Assembly (NCBI RefSeq): GCF_001641125.1
Contig: NZ_LWLP01000001.1
Span: 1,633,137-1,697,136, forward strand
DNA: 64,000 nt
Direction of reading: 5' to 3'
DNA from: Arthrobacter sp. OY3WO11
GTDB lineage: Bacteria; Actinomycetota; Actinomycetes; Actinomycetales; Micrococcaceae
Positions 1 to 9,381 of the stretch are shown here, one piece after another. The position numbers and the translations under genes were made by a program. How positions within the stretch are numbered: the stretch's first letter is position 1; the number at the start of each line of letters is the position of its first letter. The notes beneath the pieces are model-generated. The model did no database searches, had not been told where the DNA came from, and was given only the letters and a program-made list of their open reading frames with translations.

Positions 1-1431
1 GAGGGCCAGGACGGGGTGCCGGGTGACCAGGCCGCCCCAGCCGCGGGTGCTGCGCTCGCGGTCCTTGGCGTCATCGGCTGCTTCGTGGCCGGGCTCCGCG
101 TTGTGGGCATCGGCCTTGGCCCAGGCCCGCCGGGAGATGATGCGCCGGCCTATCAGGGACAGCATGGCGGGCGTCAGGGTGATGGCCACCAGGACGGCCA
201 CGGCAACGGTGCCGGCCGCGGCCAGGCCCATGACGGTGAGGAACGGCAGGCCCGGCACCACCAGTGCGGCGAGGGCAATGATCACGGTCAGGCCGGCGAA
301 AACCACGGCGTTGCCGGAGGTGCCGGTGGCCCGCGCCACGGATTCCTCTGGGTGCATCCCGGCCAGCAGCTGGGTCCGGTGGCGGTTGACGATGAAGAGG
401 GAGTAGTCGATGCCCACGGCCAGGCCCAGCATGAGGGCCAGCATGGGGGAGATGGAGCTCATGTCGAAGAGGCCGGACAGCGCGAACGTGATGCCGACCC
501 CCACGCCGACGCCCACCACGGCCATCAGCAGCGGCAGCCCGGCGGCAACCAGCGTGCCCAGCATCAGGATCAGGACCAGGGCCGCGACCGCAATGCCGAT
601 GATCTCAGCGGTGCCGAAGAGTTCCGAGATGTCCTCGGTGATTTCCTTGCTGGCATAGGCGGTGACGCCGGCCCCGGACGTCTCGTGGGCGATGTCCTGG
701 ACCTGCTGGCGGACATCGGGGCTCAGGCCGTTGATGGAGGTGTTGAATTGCACTTGGGCCACGGCAGCGCGGCCGTCTTCGGACACGAACCGTATGGCTG
801 ATGACGCTTCTGCCTGGCGCTTGCCGAGTTCGAGCTTTGCCTTGCTGGTTTCCAGCTCCTGGGCGCCTGCCTCAAGCCTTGCCTGGCCCTCGGCCAGTGC
901 GGCCTTTTGCTGGCCGAGCTGGGCCTCGATGAGCGCGGCAGGGGCGCCGGCTGCAGAAAGCTGCTGCTCTGCTGCGGCCAGCTGTGCCTGGCCGGTTTCG
1001 AGCTGGGCGCGCGAGGCGTCCAGCTGGGCCTGGCCGGCGGCAAGCTGCTGCTCGCCGTCGGTGATGGCCTGTCCTGCCTGGTCCACCTGGGCCTGCGTGG
1101 CGAAGGGATCCACGGTGCCGCGGACGACCGGCACGGTCTCAAGTTTCTTGAGCACATCCGTGACGGCGGTCCGGCTCTCGGCGGTAAAGCCGCCGTCGGG
1201 CGCCTCAAAAACGATGGTGGCGGTGCCTCCGGATGCCGAGGGAAGCTCTTCTTTCAGCTTGTCGGCAATCCGCTGCGTCTCCGTGCCGGGAATCTGGAAG
1301 TTGTTGGACAGCGTGCCATGGAACGCTGCTGCGGCACCGCCCACGGCCAGCAGGGCGGCAAGCCAGAGGGAAATGACCAGCCAGCGCCGGCGGTAGGAGA
1401 ACTTGCCCAGGCGGTAAAGGAACAGTGCCAT
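1..1431 (-). CDS. MMPL/RND-family exporter, N-terminal 477 residues (C-terminus beyond window)
   Basis: Inner-membrane exporter of the MMPL (RND) family, usually moving lipids, drugs or other hydrophobic compounds with proton motive force. The visible part starts MALFLYRLGKFSYRRRWLVI, a typical MMPL start, and has a first membrane segment at about residues 18-36. A large extracytoplasmic loop follows, with a Gln/Ala-rich heptad stretch (about 110-200) likely to be a coiled coil. A block of membrane helices then carries the proton-relay region with GIDYSLFIVNRHR, the Asp-Tyr signature of the family. Reading stays open through base 1, so the gene is cut by the window edge. It begins 18 bases after the tetR stop, so the two are co-transcribed and the regulator probably controls it. 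Substrate unknown. Confidence 0.93.
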   Translation of the reverse strand, partial: MALFLYRLGKFSYRRRWLVISLWLAALLAVGGAAAAFHGTLSNNFQIPGTETQRIADKLKEELPSASGGTATIVFEAPDGGFTAESRTAVTDVLKKLETVPVVRGTVDPFATQAQVDQAGQAITDGEQQLAAGQAQLDASRAQLETGQAQLAAAEQQLSAAGAPAALIEAQLGQQKAALAEGQARLEAGAQELETSKAKLELGKRQAEASSAIRFVSEDGRAAVAQVQFNTSINGLSPDVRQQVQDIAHETSGAGVTAYASKEITEDISELFGTAEIIGIAVAALVLILMLGTLVAAGLPLLMAVVGVGVGVGITFALSGLFDMSSISPMLALMLGLAVGIDYSLFIVNRHRTQLLAGMHPEESVARATGTSGNAVVFAGLTVIIALAALVVPGLPFLTVMGLAAAGTVAVAVLVAITLTPAMLSLIGRRIISRRAWAKADAHNAEPGHEAADDAKDRERSTRGWGGLVTRHPVLAL

Positions 1432-1449
1432 GTAAGGTGACCGATCTGA

Positions 1450-2154
1450 TCAGGAGGAACGGGAGGCTGAGGGTGAGGGGGCGGGCGTACTGCCCGTGGT
1501 GAAACCGGAACCGAGCAGGGCCATGGCGTCGATCAGGAGCTGCCTGAGTTCAGCGAGGGATGCCGGTGAGAGGTCGGCACCGCGGCGGGAAAACCAGACC
1601 TCCATGGCGGCCTTGCCGCAGGAAATCACCGACCCCGCCAGGGCGCGGAGGTAGAGCTCGTCCGCTGCGCCGGGCGTTGCGGACGCACGGTCGCGGGCCA
1701 CTGCTGTGATCTGTTCCCGGCAGTGGTCCCAGGCTTCCAGTTCGGAATGGGACATCAGGTTGCTCTGCTGGGTCAGCGTGAACAGTTCGGCCAGCGGGGC
1801 CACCGTCATCGGATCCGCAAGCGCCATCAGTGCCTCCTGGGCGGACTGGAGGACGGGTTCGTCCGCGGGCCGGAGTTTGAACTGCTGGATGGCGTTGTCC
1901 AGGAAGCCGTGGGTGATGGAGGCCAGCGCGGCGTCGGTACTGCCGAAGTAGTTGAAGAAGGTCCGGCGTGAAATTCCGGCGGCGTCTGCGATGTCCTCGA
2001 CGGTGAAGTTCCCGGGCCCCTTGCTGCGCAGAAGGGTCAGTGCGGCGTCAGTGATGGCCTGGCGGGTGGCGGCTTTGTTCAGCTCCCGCCGCGATGTCGG
2101 CGCGGGTGCCTGCGCGGAGGCTTCCGGCGGAATGGGGTCTGGGGAAACTGTCAC
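1450..2154 (-). CDS. TetR/AcrR-family transcriptional repressor
   Basis: 234-residue TetR-type DNA-binding regulator. The helix-turn-helix lies at about residues 25-75, with VEDIADAAGISRRTFFNYFG as the recognition segment; the rest is an all-helical ligand-binding domain of normal length. The GTG start at 2154 is supported by a TAGTGT box six bases upstream, implying a leaderless mRNA. It is the first gene of a two-gene unit with the MMPL exporter, the usual arrangement for a repressor that senses the pump's substrate and controls itself. A perfect inverted repeat in the promoter spacer (2168-2181) is the obvious operator candidate. The ligand cannot be inferred. Confidence 0.93.
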   Translation of the reverse strand: MTVSPDPIPPEASAQAPAPTSRRELNKAATRQAITDAALTLLRSKGPGNFTVEDIADAAGISRRTFFNYFGSTDAALASITHGFLDNAIQQFKLRPADEPVLQSAQEALMALADPMTVAPLAELFTLTQQSNLMSHSELEAWDHCREQITAVARDRASATPGAADELYLRALAGSVISCGKAAMEVWFSRRGADLSPASLAELRQLLIDAMALLGSGFTTGSTPAPSPSASRSS

Positions 2155-2160
2155 GTATTT

Positions 2161-2190
2161 ACACTAGGTGCAACTTTGCACTCTGAGCAA
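2161..2190 (-). promoter_or_regulatory. tetR-mmpL promoter with embedded TetR operator
   Basis: On the minus strand, TTGCTC (2190-2185) and TAGTGT (2166-2161) form -35 and -10 boxes with an 18-base spacer. The -10 ends six bases before the GTG. The spacer holds the inverted repeat GTGCAA-CT-TTGCAC (2168-2181), a good size and place for a TetR dimer to block RNA polymerase. Confidence 0.6.
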
Positions 2191-2317
2191 CTTGCTTTCA
2201 CAGGAGAATGAAAGGTTCCGGACAGCTCTCCCATGACTTGCCCGCGGATGCTGGAAATGTCCCGAATAGGACTAACGATCAGCAGCCGTCCCGGACGGCA
2301 GTACCAGGAGACAAGAA

Positions 2318-2878
2318 ATGTCACGCACAAAGAAAATGACCCTCGGCCTGTCAGCTACGGCGCTGGCCCTTGGTGCCGGAATCGGCGTTGCCGGCATGGC
2401 CTCCGCCACCACAACACCGGCTCCCACCCCGAGCGCGAGCTCCAGCGCCTCGGCCGACGGGAGCACCAGCACCATGCCCGGCGGCATGGGCAAGCACGGC
2501 GGCCGGGGCGGTGAGCGCGGAATTGCCCAGGCGTCCGCACTGGCGGAGAAGCTGGGCGTTGAGGAAGCAAAGGTGACGGAGGCCCTGCAGGCCTTCCGCG
2601 AGGCCAACAAGCCCGCAGGTCCTCCGGCGGAGGGGGAGAAGCCTGATGCAGCCACCCGCGAGGCCGCCCTTGCGAAGTCGCTGGCTGAATCGCTTGGCAT
2701 CGAGGAATCCACGGTCACCACGGCGCTGGAGGAGCTCCGCAGCGAACGGCAGGCAGAGAAGGCGGCGGGCCTGAAGACCCGGCTGGACCAGGCCGTCGCG
2801 GACGGGAAACTGACCCAGGCCGAGGCGGATGCCGTCACCAAGGCGGTGGAGAACGGCGTGATCGGCGGCGGGCACTGA
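2318..2878 (+). CDS. Secreted helical protein of unknown function
   Basis: 186 residues, no family recognised. An N-terminal signal peptide is clear: a positively charged start, a hydrophobic stretch at about residues 8-27 and an Ala-x-Ala-like site near ASA. A low-complexity Thr/Pro/Ser/Ala linker and a His/Gly-rich patch follow. The mature part has two related helical units (LAEKLGVEEAKVTEALQAF and LAESLGIEESTVTTALEEL) and a third, shorter one (LDQAVADGKLTQAEADAV), a pattern often seen in small secreted or cell-wall helical proteins of actinomycetes. An AGGAG ribosome site lies seven bases before the ATG. It stands alone and ends at a strong terminator shared with the convergent symporter gene. 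Confidence 0.8.
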   Translation: MSRTKKMTLGLSATALALGAGIGVAGMASATTTPAPTPSASSSASADGSTSTMPGGMGKHGGRGGERGIAQASALAEKLGVEEAKVTEALQAFREANKPAGPPAEGEKPDAATREAALAKSLAESLGIEESTVTTALEELRSERQAEKAAGLKTRLDQAVADGKLTQAEADAVTKAVENGVIGGGH

Positions 2879-2929
2879 CCGCACTCCCTGCTGGATAGCG
2901 CCTTGCACGGAACCTAGGGCCATATACAG

Positions 2930-2971
2930 AAAGAAGTCCCCGGGAACGGTTGAGTTCCCGGGGACTTCTTT
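2930..2971. terminator. Bidirectional intrinsic terminator
   Basis: A perfect 18-base inverted repeat (arms 2930-2947 and 2954-2971, six-base loop) begins with AAAGAAG and ends with CTTCTTT, so it gives a U-rich tail on both strands. It sits between convergent genes ending at 2878 and 2994. Confidence 0.92.
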
Positions 2972-2993
2972 CGTGATGGGTGAGCAGGGGCCC

Positions 2994-4451
2994 TTAGGCC
3001 TTCGCATCCTCCAGGTGGCGCGGAGCGGTGTCCGTGGTGGTCCCGTCCGACGATGCGGCGGCCGGCGTACCGGCGTCGGCAGCGTCGAAGCTGTCGTCAA
3101 CAAACGGCGTGCCGTTGCGGGGCGCGTTGTACAGCTGCTCGTCCAGGATGCCCTGGCGCTTGGCCACGATGGTGGGGACCAGGGCCTGGCCGGCCACGTT
3201 GACCGCGGTGCGGCCCATGTCCAGGATCGGATCAATGGCCAGGAGGAGACCGACGCCGGCCAGCGGCAGTCCCAGCGTGGACAGCGTCAGCGTAAGCATC
3301 ACCACGGCGCCGGTGGTACCGGCCGTGGCAGCGGAACCCAGCACTGAGACCAGTGCGATCAGCAGGTACTGGGTGAAGTCCAGCTGGATGCCGAAGAACT
3401 GGGCCACGAAGATGGCTGAGATCGCGGGGTAGATCGCGGCGCAGCCGTCCATCTTGGTGGTGGCGCCCAGCGGCACGGCGAAGGAGGCGTAGGCGCGGGG
3501 GACGCCCAGGCTGCGTTCGGTGACGCGCTGGGTCAGGGGGAGGGTGCCCACGGAGGAGCGGGAGACGAAGGCCAGCTGGACGGCGGGCCACACGCCGGAG
3601 AAGTACTGCTTGACCGAGAGGCCGTGGGCACGGACCAGGATGGGGTACACCGCGAAGATGACCAGGGCCAGGCCCACGTAGATGGCGAAGGTGAACTTGC
3701 CCAGCGAACCGATGGTGTCCCAGCCGTAGACGGCAACGGCGTTGCCGATGAGGCCCACGGTGCCCAGCGGGGCGATGCGGATGATCCACCACAGCACCTT
3801 CTGGATGACGGCCAGCGCGGAAGCGTTCAGGCTCAGGAAGGGTTCGGCAGCCTTGCCCACCTTGAGTGCGGCAACACCGACGGCGATGGCGATCACGAGG
3901 ATCTGGAGCACGTTGAAGTTGACGGAGGTGGTGACCGCGCCGGATTCGGCAACGGTGGAGCTGGCGCCCAGTCCCAGGAAGTTCTTGGGGAACAGGCCCA
4001 CCAGGAAGGCCCACCAGTCACCGGACTTGCCTGAGTACTTGGCTTCCTCGGAGATGCCGGTGTTGGCGCCGGGCTGCAGCAGGACGCCCAGGCCGATGCC
4101 GATCAGCACGGCGATCAGGGAGGTGATGGCGAACCACAGCAGGGTGTTCCAGGCGAGCTTCGCGGCGTTGGACACCTGGCGGAGGTTCGAGATGGAACTG
4201 ACCACTGCGGTGAAGATCAGGGGTACGACGGCGGTCTGCAGCAGTGACACGTAGCTGGAGCCGATGGTCTGCAGGGTGGCGCCAAGGGCGTTGGGGCTGG
4301 CTTTGGTGCTGCCGGTGTACTTGGCCAGCAGGCCGAGGCCGAGCCCCACGATGAGGGCGGCGATGATCTGGAAGCCGAACGAGCCAGCCCATTTGGGCAG
4401 CTGGAAGCCGGTCTTTCCTGCGGGGGAAGAGGTGCTTGTCTGAGTGCTCAC
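2994..4451 (-). CDS. Dicarboxylate/amino acid:cation symporter (DAACS/SDF family)
   Basis: 485-residue membrane carrier of the glutamate/dicarboxylate symporter family, taking up C4-dicarboxylates, glutamate or related amino acids with Na+ or H+. Hydrophobic helices span the protein. The Ser-rich re-entrant loop appears as SRSSVGTLPLT at about 297-307, the next motif as ATTKMDG at about 329-335, and DMGRTAVNV near 411. The TKMDGC form departs from the common NMDGT motif, so substrate prediction is uncertain. The GTG start at 4451 is preceded by TAGCGT at exactly six bases. The C-terminal tail is Ala/Ser/Asp-rich. It is a single gene ending at a shared terminator. Confidence 0.92.
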   Translation of the reverse strand: MSTQTSTSSPAGKTGFQLPKWAGSFGFQIIAALIVGLGLGLLAKYTGSTKASPNALGATLQTIGSSYVSLLQTAVVPLIFTAVVSSISNLRQVSNAAKLAWNTLLWFAITSLIAVLIGIGLGVLLQPGANTGISEEAKYSGKSGDWWAFLVGLFPKNFLGLGASSTVAESGAVTTSVNFNVLQILVIAIAVGVAALKVGKAAEPFLSLNASALAVIQKVLWWIIRIAPLGTVGLIGNAVAVYGWDTIGSLGKFTFAIYVGLALVIFAVYPILVRAHGLSVKQYFSGVWPAVQLAFVSRSSVGTLPLTQRVTERSLGVPRAYASFAVPLGATTKMDGCAAIYPAISAIFVAQFFGIQLDFTQYLLIALVSVLGSAATAGTTGAVVMLTLTLSTLGLPLAGVGLLLAIDPILDMGRTAVNVAGQALVPTIVAKRQGILDEQLYNAPRNGTPFVDDSFDAADAGTPAAASSDGTTTDTAPRHLEDAKA

Positions 4452-4457
4452 CCGACT

Positions 4458-4463
4458 ACGCTA
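4458..4463 (-). promoter_or_regulatory. -10 box of leaderless symporter promoter
   Basis: TAGCGT on the minus strand, six bases before the GTG at 4451. No ribosome site lies between them. The -35 region is weak. Confidence 0.5.
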
Positions 4464-4624
4464 GGGCCACCCCGCATACCACGGCGAACGAACATTGAGA
4501 AATATTACGCACCTCAATTTTCAGCTCGAGCGCATCAACCCCGTGAAATCAAGGGAGTGCAGCGGCCATGTTACTTATTCCCGGCCCGGGTGTGCTTAAC
4601 ATCTCGCGCAACGCGGAGTCAGGA

Positions 4625-6310
4625 CTAAGAAAGCAGCGCCCGCCGGAGCGTGTCCAGTCCGACCGAGCCGATGTTGAGTGCCCTTGTGTGGAACTCCTTG
4701 AGGTCGAACCCGGGGCGGGCCTCGAGTTCGGCGCGGATCTGTTCCCAGAGCCGCTGGCCCACCTTGTAGGACGGCGCCTGGCCTGGCCAGCCAAGGTAGC
4801 GGGTGAACTCGAAGTTGAGTTGTCCTTCGCTGATGGGCAGGTTCTCCTTCAGGAATTCATAGCCTTTGTCCGGGGTCCACGTGCCGGTGCCCCAGCGTTC
4901 CGGGACCTCCAGCTCAAGGTGGACGCCGATGTCGAACACCACGCGCGCGGCCCGCATCCGTTGCATGTCCAGCATGCCCATGTGGTCGCCGGGATCGTTC
5001 AGGTAGCCCAGCTCCTGCATGAGGTTTTCCGCGTACAGCGCCCAGCCTTCGCCGTGGCCGGAGGTCCAGCAGACGTTGCGCCGCCATTTGTTCAGCAGTT
5101 CGCGGCGGTAGGTGGCGGTGGCCACCTGAAGGTGGTGGCCCGGCACGCCCTCGTGGTAGACGGTGGTGGTTTCGGCCCAGGTGGTGAAGGTGTCCTCGCC
5201 GGCGGGGACGGACCACCACATGCGGCCGGGGCGGCTGAAGTCGTCCGAGGGGCCGGTGTAGTAGATGCCGCCTTCATCGGTGGGGGCGATCAGGCATTCC
5301 AGCTTTTTCATGACGTCCGGGATGTCAAAGTGGACGCCGGCGAGTTCGGCCACGGCTTTGTCCGAAAGCTCCTGCATCCATTCCCGCAGCGCCTCTTTTC
5401 CTTTCAGCTGGCGAGCGGGATCGTTGTTCAGGCTCTCCTTGGCCTCGGCGATGGAGGCGCCGGCCTTGATGGTGTCCGCCACTTGTTCCTGCTGGGCGAT
5501 GAGCCTGTCCAGTTCCTCCACGCCCCAGGCGTAGGTCTCCTCCAGGTCAACCGTTGCGCCAAGGAACGAACGGGAGGCGAGGGCGTAGCGCGCCCTGCCC
5601 ACGGCGTCCTTCTCGGGCGCCGCGGGCAGCAGTTCCGCGCGAAGGAACTCGGCCAGTCCGGCGTACGCTGCCCGGGCGGCGGCAGCGCCGGCGTCGAGCT
5701 CTTCCTGGACGGCGGCGGGCAGCGGCCCGGCGGCCGTGGCTGCCCCTGCCGCCAGCTTCGCAAAGAAGCCGTCCGCGGCGGCGTACTTTGTGACCTGCTC
5801 AATGACGATCTTCACCTGGCGCACCGCGGCAACCCGGCCGGCGTCCTTCGCCTGCCGCAGGGATTCGGTGTACCCGGCGATGGCGGCGGGAACGTTGGAG
5901 GCGCGGCCGGCAATGTGCTGCCAGTCCTGCACGGTCTCCGTGGGCATGAGGTCGAAGATGGCGCGGATGTCCTGTGCCGGGGAGGCGATGTTGTTCAGGT
6001 CGGCGTAATCCCAGCCCGAGGCGTGGATCAGCAGCTGCAGGCCCAGCCGCTCCTGCATGGCGTCGAGAGTGACGGCGTCAACATCGTCCTCCGGTTCGAG
6101 GCCCTCGAGGTCGGTCAGCGCCTTGCGTGCGGCCTCTGCGAATTCGGCGATGCCCGCCGGGGAGAAGTCCTGGTATTCGGTTTCGTGCCCGGGAACGCCG
6201 AGGGTGGTGGCGAAGGATGGGTTGAGCCTGATGAGGGTGTCGGTGTAGTCATCTGCTACGGCGTCGATGCGGGTCTGCGGGCGGGCGGCAGGCGAGGTGT
6301 CTGTAGTCAC
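4625..6310 (-). CDS. DUF885-family putative zinc metallopeptidase
   Basis: 561-residue DUF885 protein, a family with a thermolysin-like zinc motif whose members are presumed peptidases. The motif HEGVPGH is at residues 386-392, giving two zinc His and a catalytic Glu. A downstream conserved block around HGEGWALYAE supplies further family residues. No signal peptide is seen, so it should be cytoplasmic. The GTG start at 6310 is set by TAGTCT six bases upstream. It lies behind the carboxylase epsilon gene on the same strand but has its own promoter. Substrate unknown. Confidence 0.88.
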   Translation of the reverse strand: MTTDTSPAARPQTRIDAVADDYTDTLIRLNPSFATTLGVPGHETEYQDFSPAGIAEFAEAARKALTDLEGLEPEDDVDAVTLDAMQERLGLQLLIHASGWDYADLNNIASPAQDIRAIFDLMPTETVQDWQHIAGRASNVPAAIAGYTESLRQAKDAGRVAAVRQVKIVIEQVTKYAAADGFFAKLAAGAATAAGPLPAAVQEELDAGAAAARAAYAGLAEFLRAELLPAAPEKDAVGRARYALASRSFLGATVDLEETYAWGVEELDRLIAQQEQVADTIKAGASIAEAKESLNNDPARQLKGKEALREWMQELSDKAVAELAGVHFDIPDVMKKLECLIAPTDEGGIYYTGPSDDFSRPGRMWWSVPAGEDTFTTWAETTTVYHEGVPGHHLQVATATYRRELLNKWRRNVCWTSGHGEGWALYAENLMQELGYLNDPGDHMGMLDMQRMRAARVVFDIGVHLELEVPERWGTGTWTPDKGYEFLKENLPISEGQLNFEFTRYLGWPGQAPSYKVGQRLWEQIRAELEARPGFDLKEFHTRALNIGSVGLDTLRRALLS

Positions 6311-6316
6311 CCTCAG

Positions 6317-6322
6317 AGACTA
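6317..6322 (-). promoter_or_regulatory. -10 box of leaderless DUF885 promoter
   Basis: TAGTCT on the minus strand followed by six bases and then GTG. Same spacing as the other leaderless genes of the window. Confidence 0.5.
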
Positions 6323-6379
6323 ACGGCGCTGCGGCATTTCCGAACAGGCCCACGCCGCCGGGGCGCGCGGCCAGGTTCG

Positions 6380-6612
6380 CTAGCCGCGGCTCCGCTTCCA
6401 CGCGCCGGGACCCGGGGTGGGAGCCAGCCTCAGCTGCTGGCGGCGGACCCAGTGCCGGACCGGCGGCTTGTCCGTCCCGGTTTGCTGGACTCCGCCAAGG
6501 GACAGCACGACGGCGGTGAGCGCCGCCAGCTCCTCAGCTGTCGGCTGCCCCTTCACCACGGAGAGGAGGGGCACGGAGGGTGCGTTGTTTTCGTCAGCAG
6601 GTTGGTTGGGGA

Positions 6613-6616
<4 letters not shown>
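6380..6616 (-). CDS. Acyl-CoA carboxylase epsilon subunit
   Basis: 78-residue epsilon subunit that in actinomycetes bridges and stabilises the alpha and beta subunits of acetyl/propionyl-CoA carboxylase. The family pattern is visible: [19 protein letters not shown] near the N-terminus and a C-terminal Trp-rich basic tail ([16 protein letters not shown]). It starts with GTG and overlaps the beta-subunit stop by four bases (GTGA), so the two are translationally coupled. Family members are short and variable, but the position directly after the beta subunit is decisive. Confidence 0.93.
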
Positions 6617-8196
<1,580 letters not shown>

Positions 8197-8333
8197 CAAG
8201 TGTCTCCGGCTCTGTAGCAGATTGATTCTGTGGTGCTGAGTTGCTGGCCGGCTGTTGTGCGGGGGTTTAAGTAGCTTCCACACAAAAGACGAACCCTGCT
8301 GGCAAGTCTAGTGACGCGTCCGGCCGCCGCAGC

Positions 8334-8348
8334 TGTAGGGAACCTACA
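8334..8348. promoter_or_regulatory. Inverted repeat in carboxylase/SDR divergent region
   Basis: TGTAGG-GAA-CCTACA is a perfect six-base inverted repeat upstream of the carboxylase gene. It is a candidate regulator site; the regulator is unknown. Confidence 0.35.
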
Positions 8349-8380
8349 ATTTTCTGCGCCGCCGTCGCCAGCAATGTCAT

Positions 8381-8396
8381 GTTACTCATCAGTAAC
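8381..8396. promoter_or_regulatory. Candidate operator over the -35 region of the SDR gene
   Basis: GTTACT-CATC-AGTAAC is a perfect inverted repeat centred about 20 bases upstream of the SDR -10 box, where a repressor would block polymerase. TTACT/AGTAA half-sites are a style seen for TetR-family regulators of acyl-CoA metabolism (inference). It could also affect the divergent carboxylase operon. Confidence 0.45.
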
Positions 8397-8406
8397 TTAG
8401 CTGGGT

Positions 8407-8412
8407 TAGAGT
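8407..8412 (+). promoter_or_regulatory. -10 box of leaderless SDR promoter
   Basis: TAGAGT, six bases before the ATG at 8419. No ribosome site lies between. Confidence 0.55.
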
Positions 8413-8418
8413 GGTGCC

Positions 8419-9306
8419 ATGACTTCGAGCAATGACGCTTCGCGCGCCCCCGCAGGCCCGTACCGGGCTGCCGGTTCCCTGAGGGGACGGACCCTCGTGA
8501 TCTCCGGCGGAAGCCGCGGGATCGGCCTGGCGATTGCACTTCGGGCGGCCCGGGACGGCGCCAATATCGTCCTGATGGCCAAGACCGGGGAGCCGCACCC
8601 CAAGCTCGCCGGAACCGTCTATACAGCCGCCCGGGAGATCGAAGACGCCGGCGGACAGGCCCTTCCGCTGGTGGGCGATGTCCGGAACGATGACGATGTG
8701 GCCCGCGCCGTCTCCTCTGCGGTCGAGAATTTTGGCGGTATCGATGCCGTCATCAACAACGCGTCCGCCATCGACCTCTCCCGCACCGATGATGTGGACA
8801 TGAAAAAGTACGACCTCATGCAGGACATCAATGTCCGGGGGACGTTCCTGCTGTCCAAGCTGGCGCTGCCGGCGCTCCGGTCGTCGGACAGTGCCCACAT
8901 CCTCACGCTCTCGCCTCCCCTGAACCTCGATCCGCACTGGGCGGGGAAACACCTGGCCTACACCATGGCCAAGTACGGCATGAGCCTGACAACGCTGGGG
9001 CTTGCCGAGGAGCTGAAGGCGGACGGCATCAGGGTGAATTCGCTGTGGCCGTGCACCCTGATTGATACGGCGGCCATCAGGAACATGCCCCATGGGGAGG
9101 ATATTGCCCAGGCAGCGCGCGGCCCGGAGATCATGGCGGATGCGGCCCACGCCGTGCTCACCGGCGGCAACCTGGAAAACGCCGGCCGGCCCAGCGGAAA
9201 TTTCTACACGGACGAAGCAGTGCTCATGGCGGCTGGAGTCACTGATTTCCGGCCGTACAGCCTGGGGGCTCCGGAAGACCGCCTGGTACCGGATATCTTC
9301 CTGTAG
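8419..9306 (+). CDS. Short-chain dehydrogenase/reductase, HSDL2-like
   Basis: 295-residue classical SDR, a cytoplasmic NAD(P)-dependent oxidoreductase. The Rossmann motif is SGGSRGIG near residues 30-37 (Ser replaces the usual first Thr), NNAS marks the central Asn motif, and the catalytic pair is Tyr181-xxx-Lys185 (YTMAK). The spacing and the segment LSPPLNLDPHWAG resemble the hydroxysteroid dehydrogenase-like protein 2 group, whose substrates are unsettled and may be lipid-related. The divergent position against an acyl-CoA carboxylase fits a lipid role (inference). The start is fixed by TAGAGT at six bases. Confidence 0.9.
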   Translation: MTSSNDASRAPAGPYRAAGSLRGRTLVISGGSRGIGLAIALRAARDGANIVLMAKTGEPHPKLAGTVYTAAREIEDAGGQALPLVGDVRNDDDVARAVSSAVENFGGIDAVINNASAIDLSRTDDVDMKKYDLMQDINVRGTFLLSKLALPALRSSDSAHILTLSPPLNLDPHWAGKHLAYTMAKYGMSLTTLGLAEELKADGIRVNSLWPCTLIDTAAIRNMPHGEDIAQAARGPEIMADAAHAVLTGGNLENAGRPSGNFYTDEAVLMAAGVTDFRPYSLGAPEDRLVPDIFL

Positions 9307-9369
9307 TCCGGGCATCCGCGGTCCCGCTGTCTGCACCCGCGGCGGGCCGCCGGGACCGGGCCGGGTCGG

Positions 9370-9375
9370 TAGAGT
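9370..9375 (+). promoter_or_regulatory. -10 box of leaderless birA promoter
   Basis: TAGAGT, six bases before the ATG at 9382. It is the same hexamer and spacing as the SDR gene just upstream. Confidence 0.55.
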
Positions 9376-9381
9376 TTAGGT

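Noticed and set aside
16..801. 261-codon plus-strand frame at the window start
   Set aside because: It is a shadow of the MMPL exporter on the minus strand and is His/Gln/Gly-rich low-complexity.
8197..8283. 29-residue N-terminal extension of the carboxylase beta subunit
   Set aside because: No ribosome site, residues unlike the family, and ATG 8196 has GGAG upstream and the normal family start.
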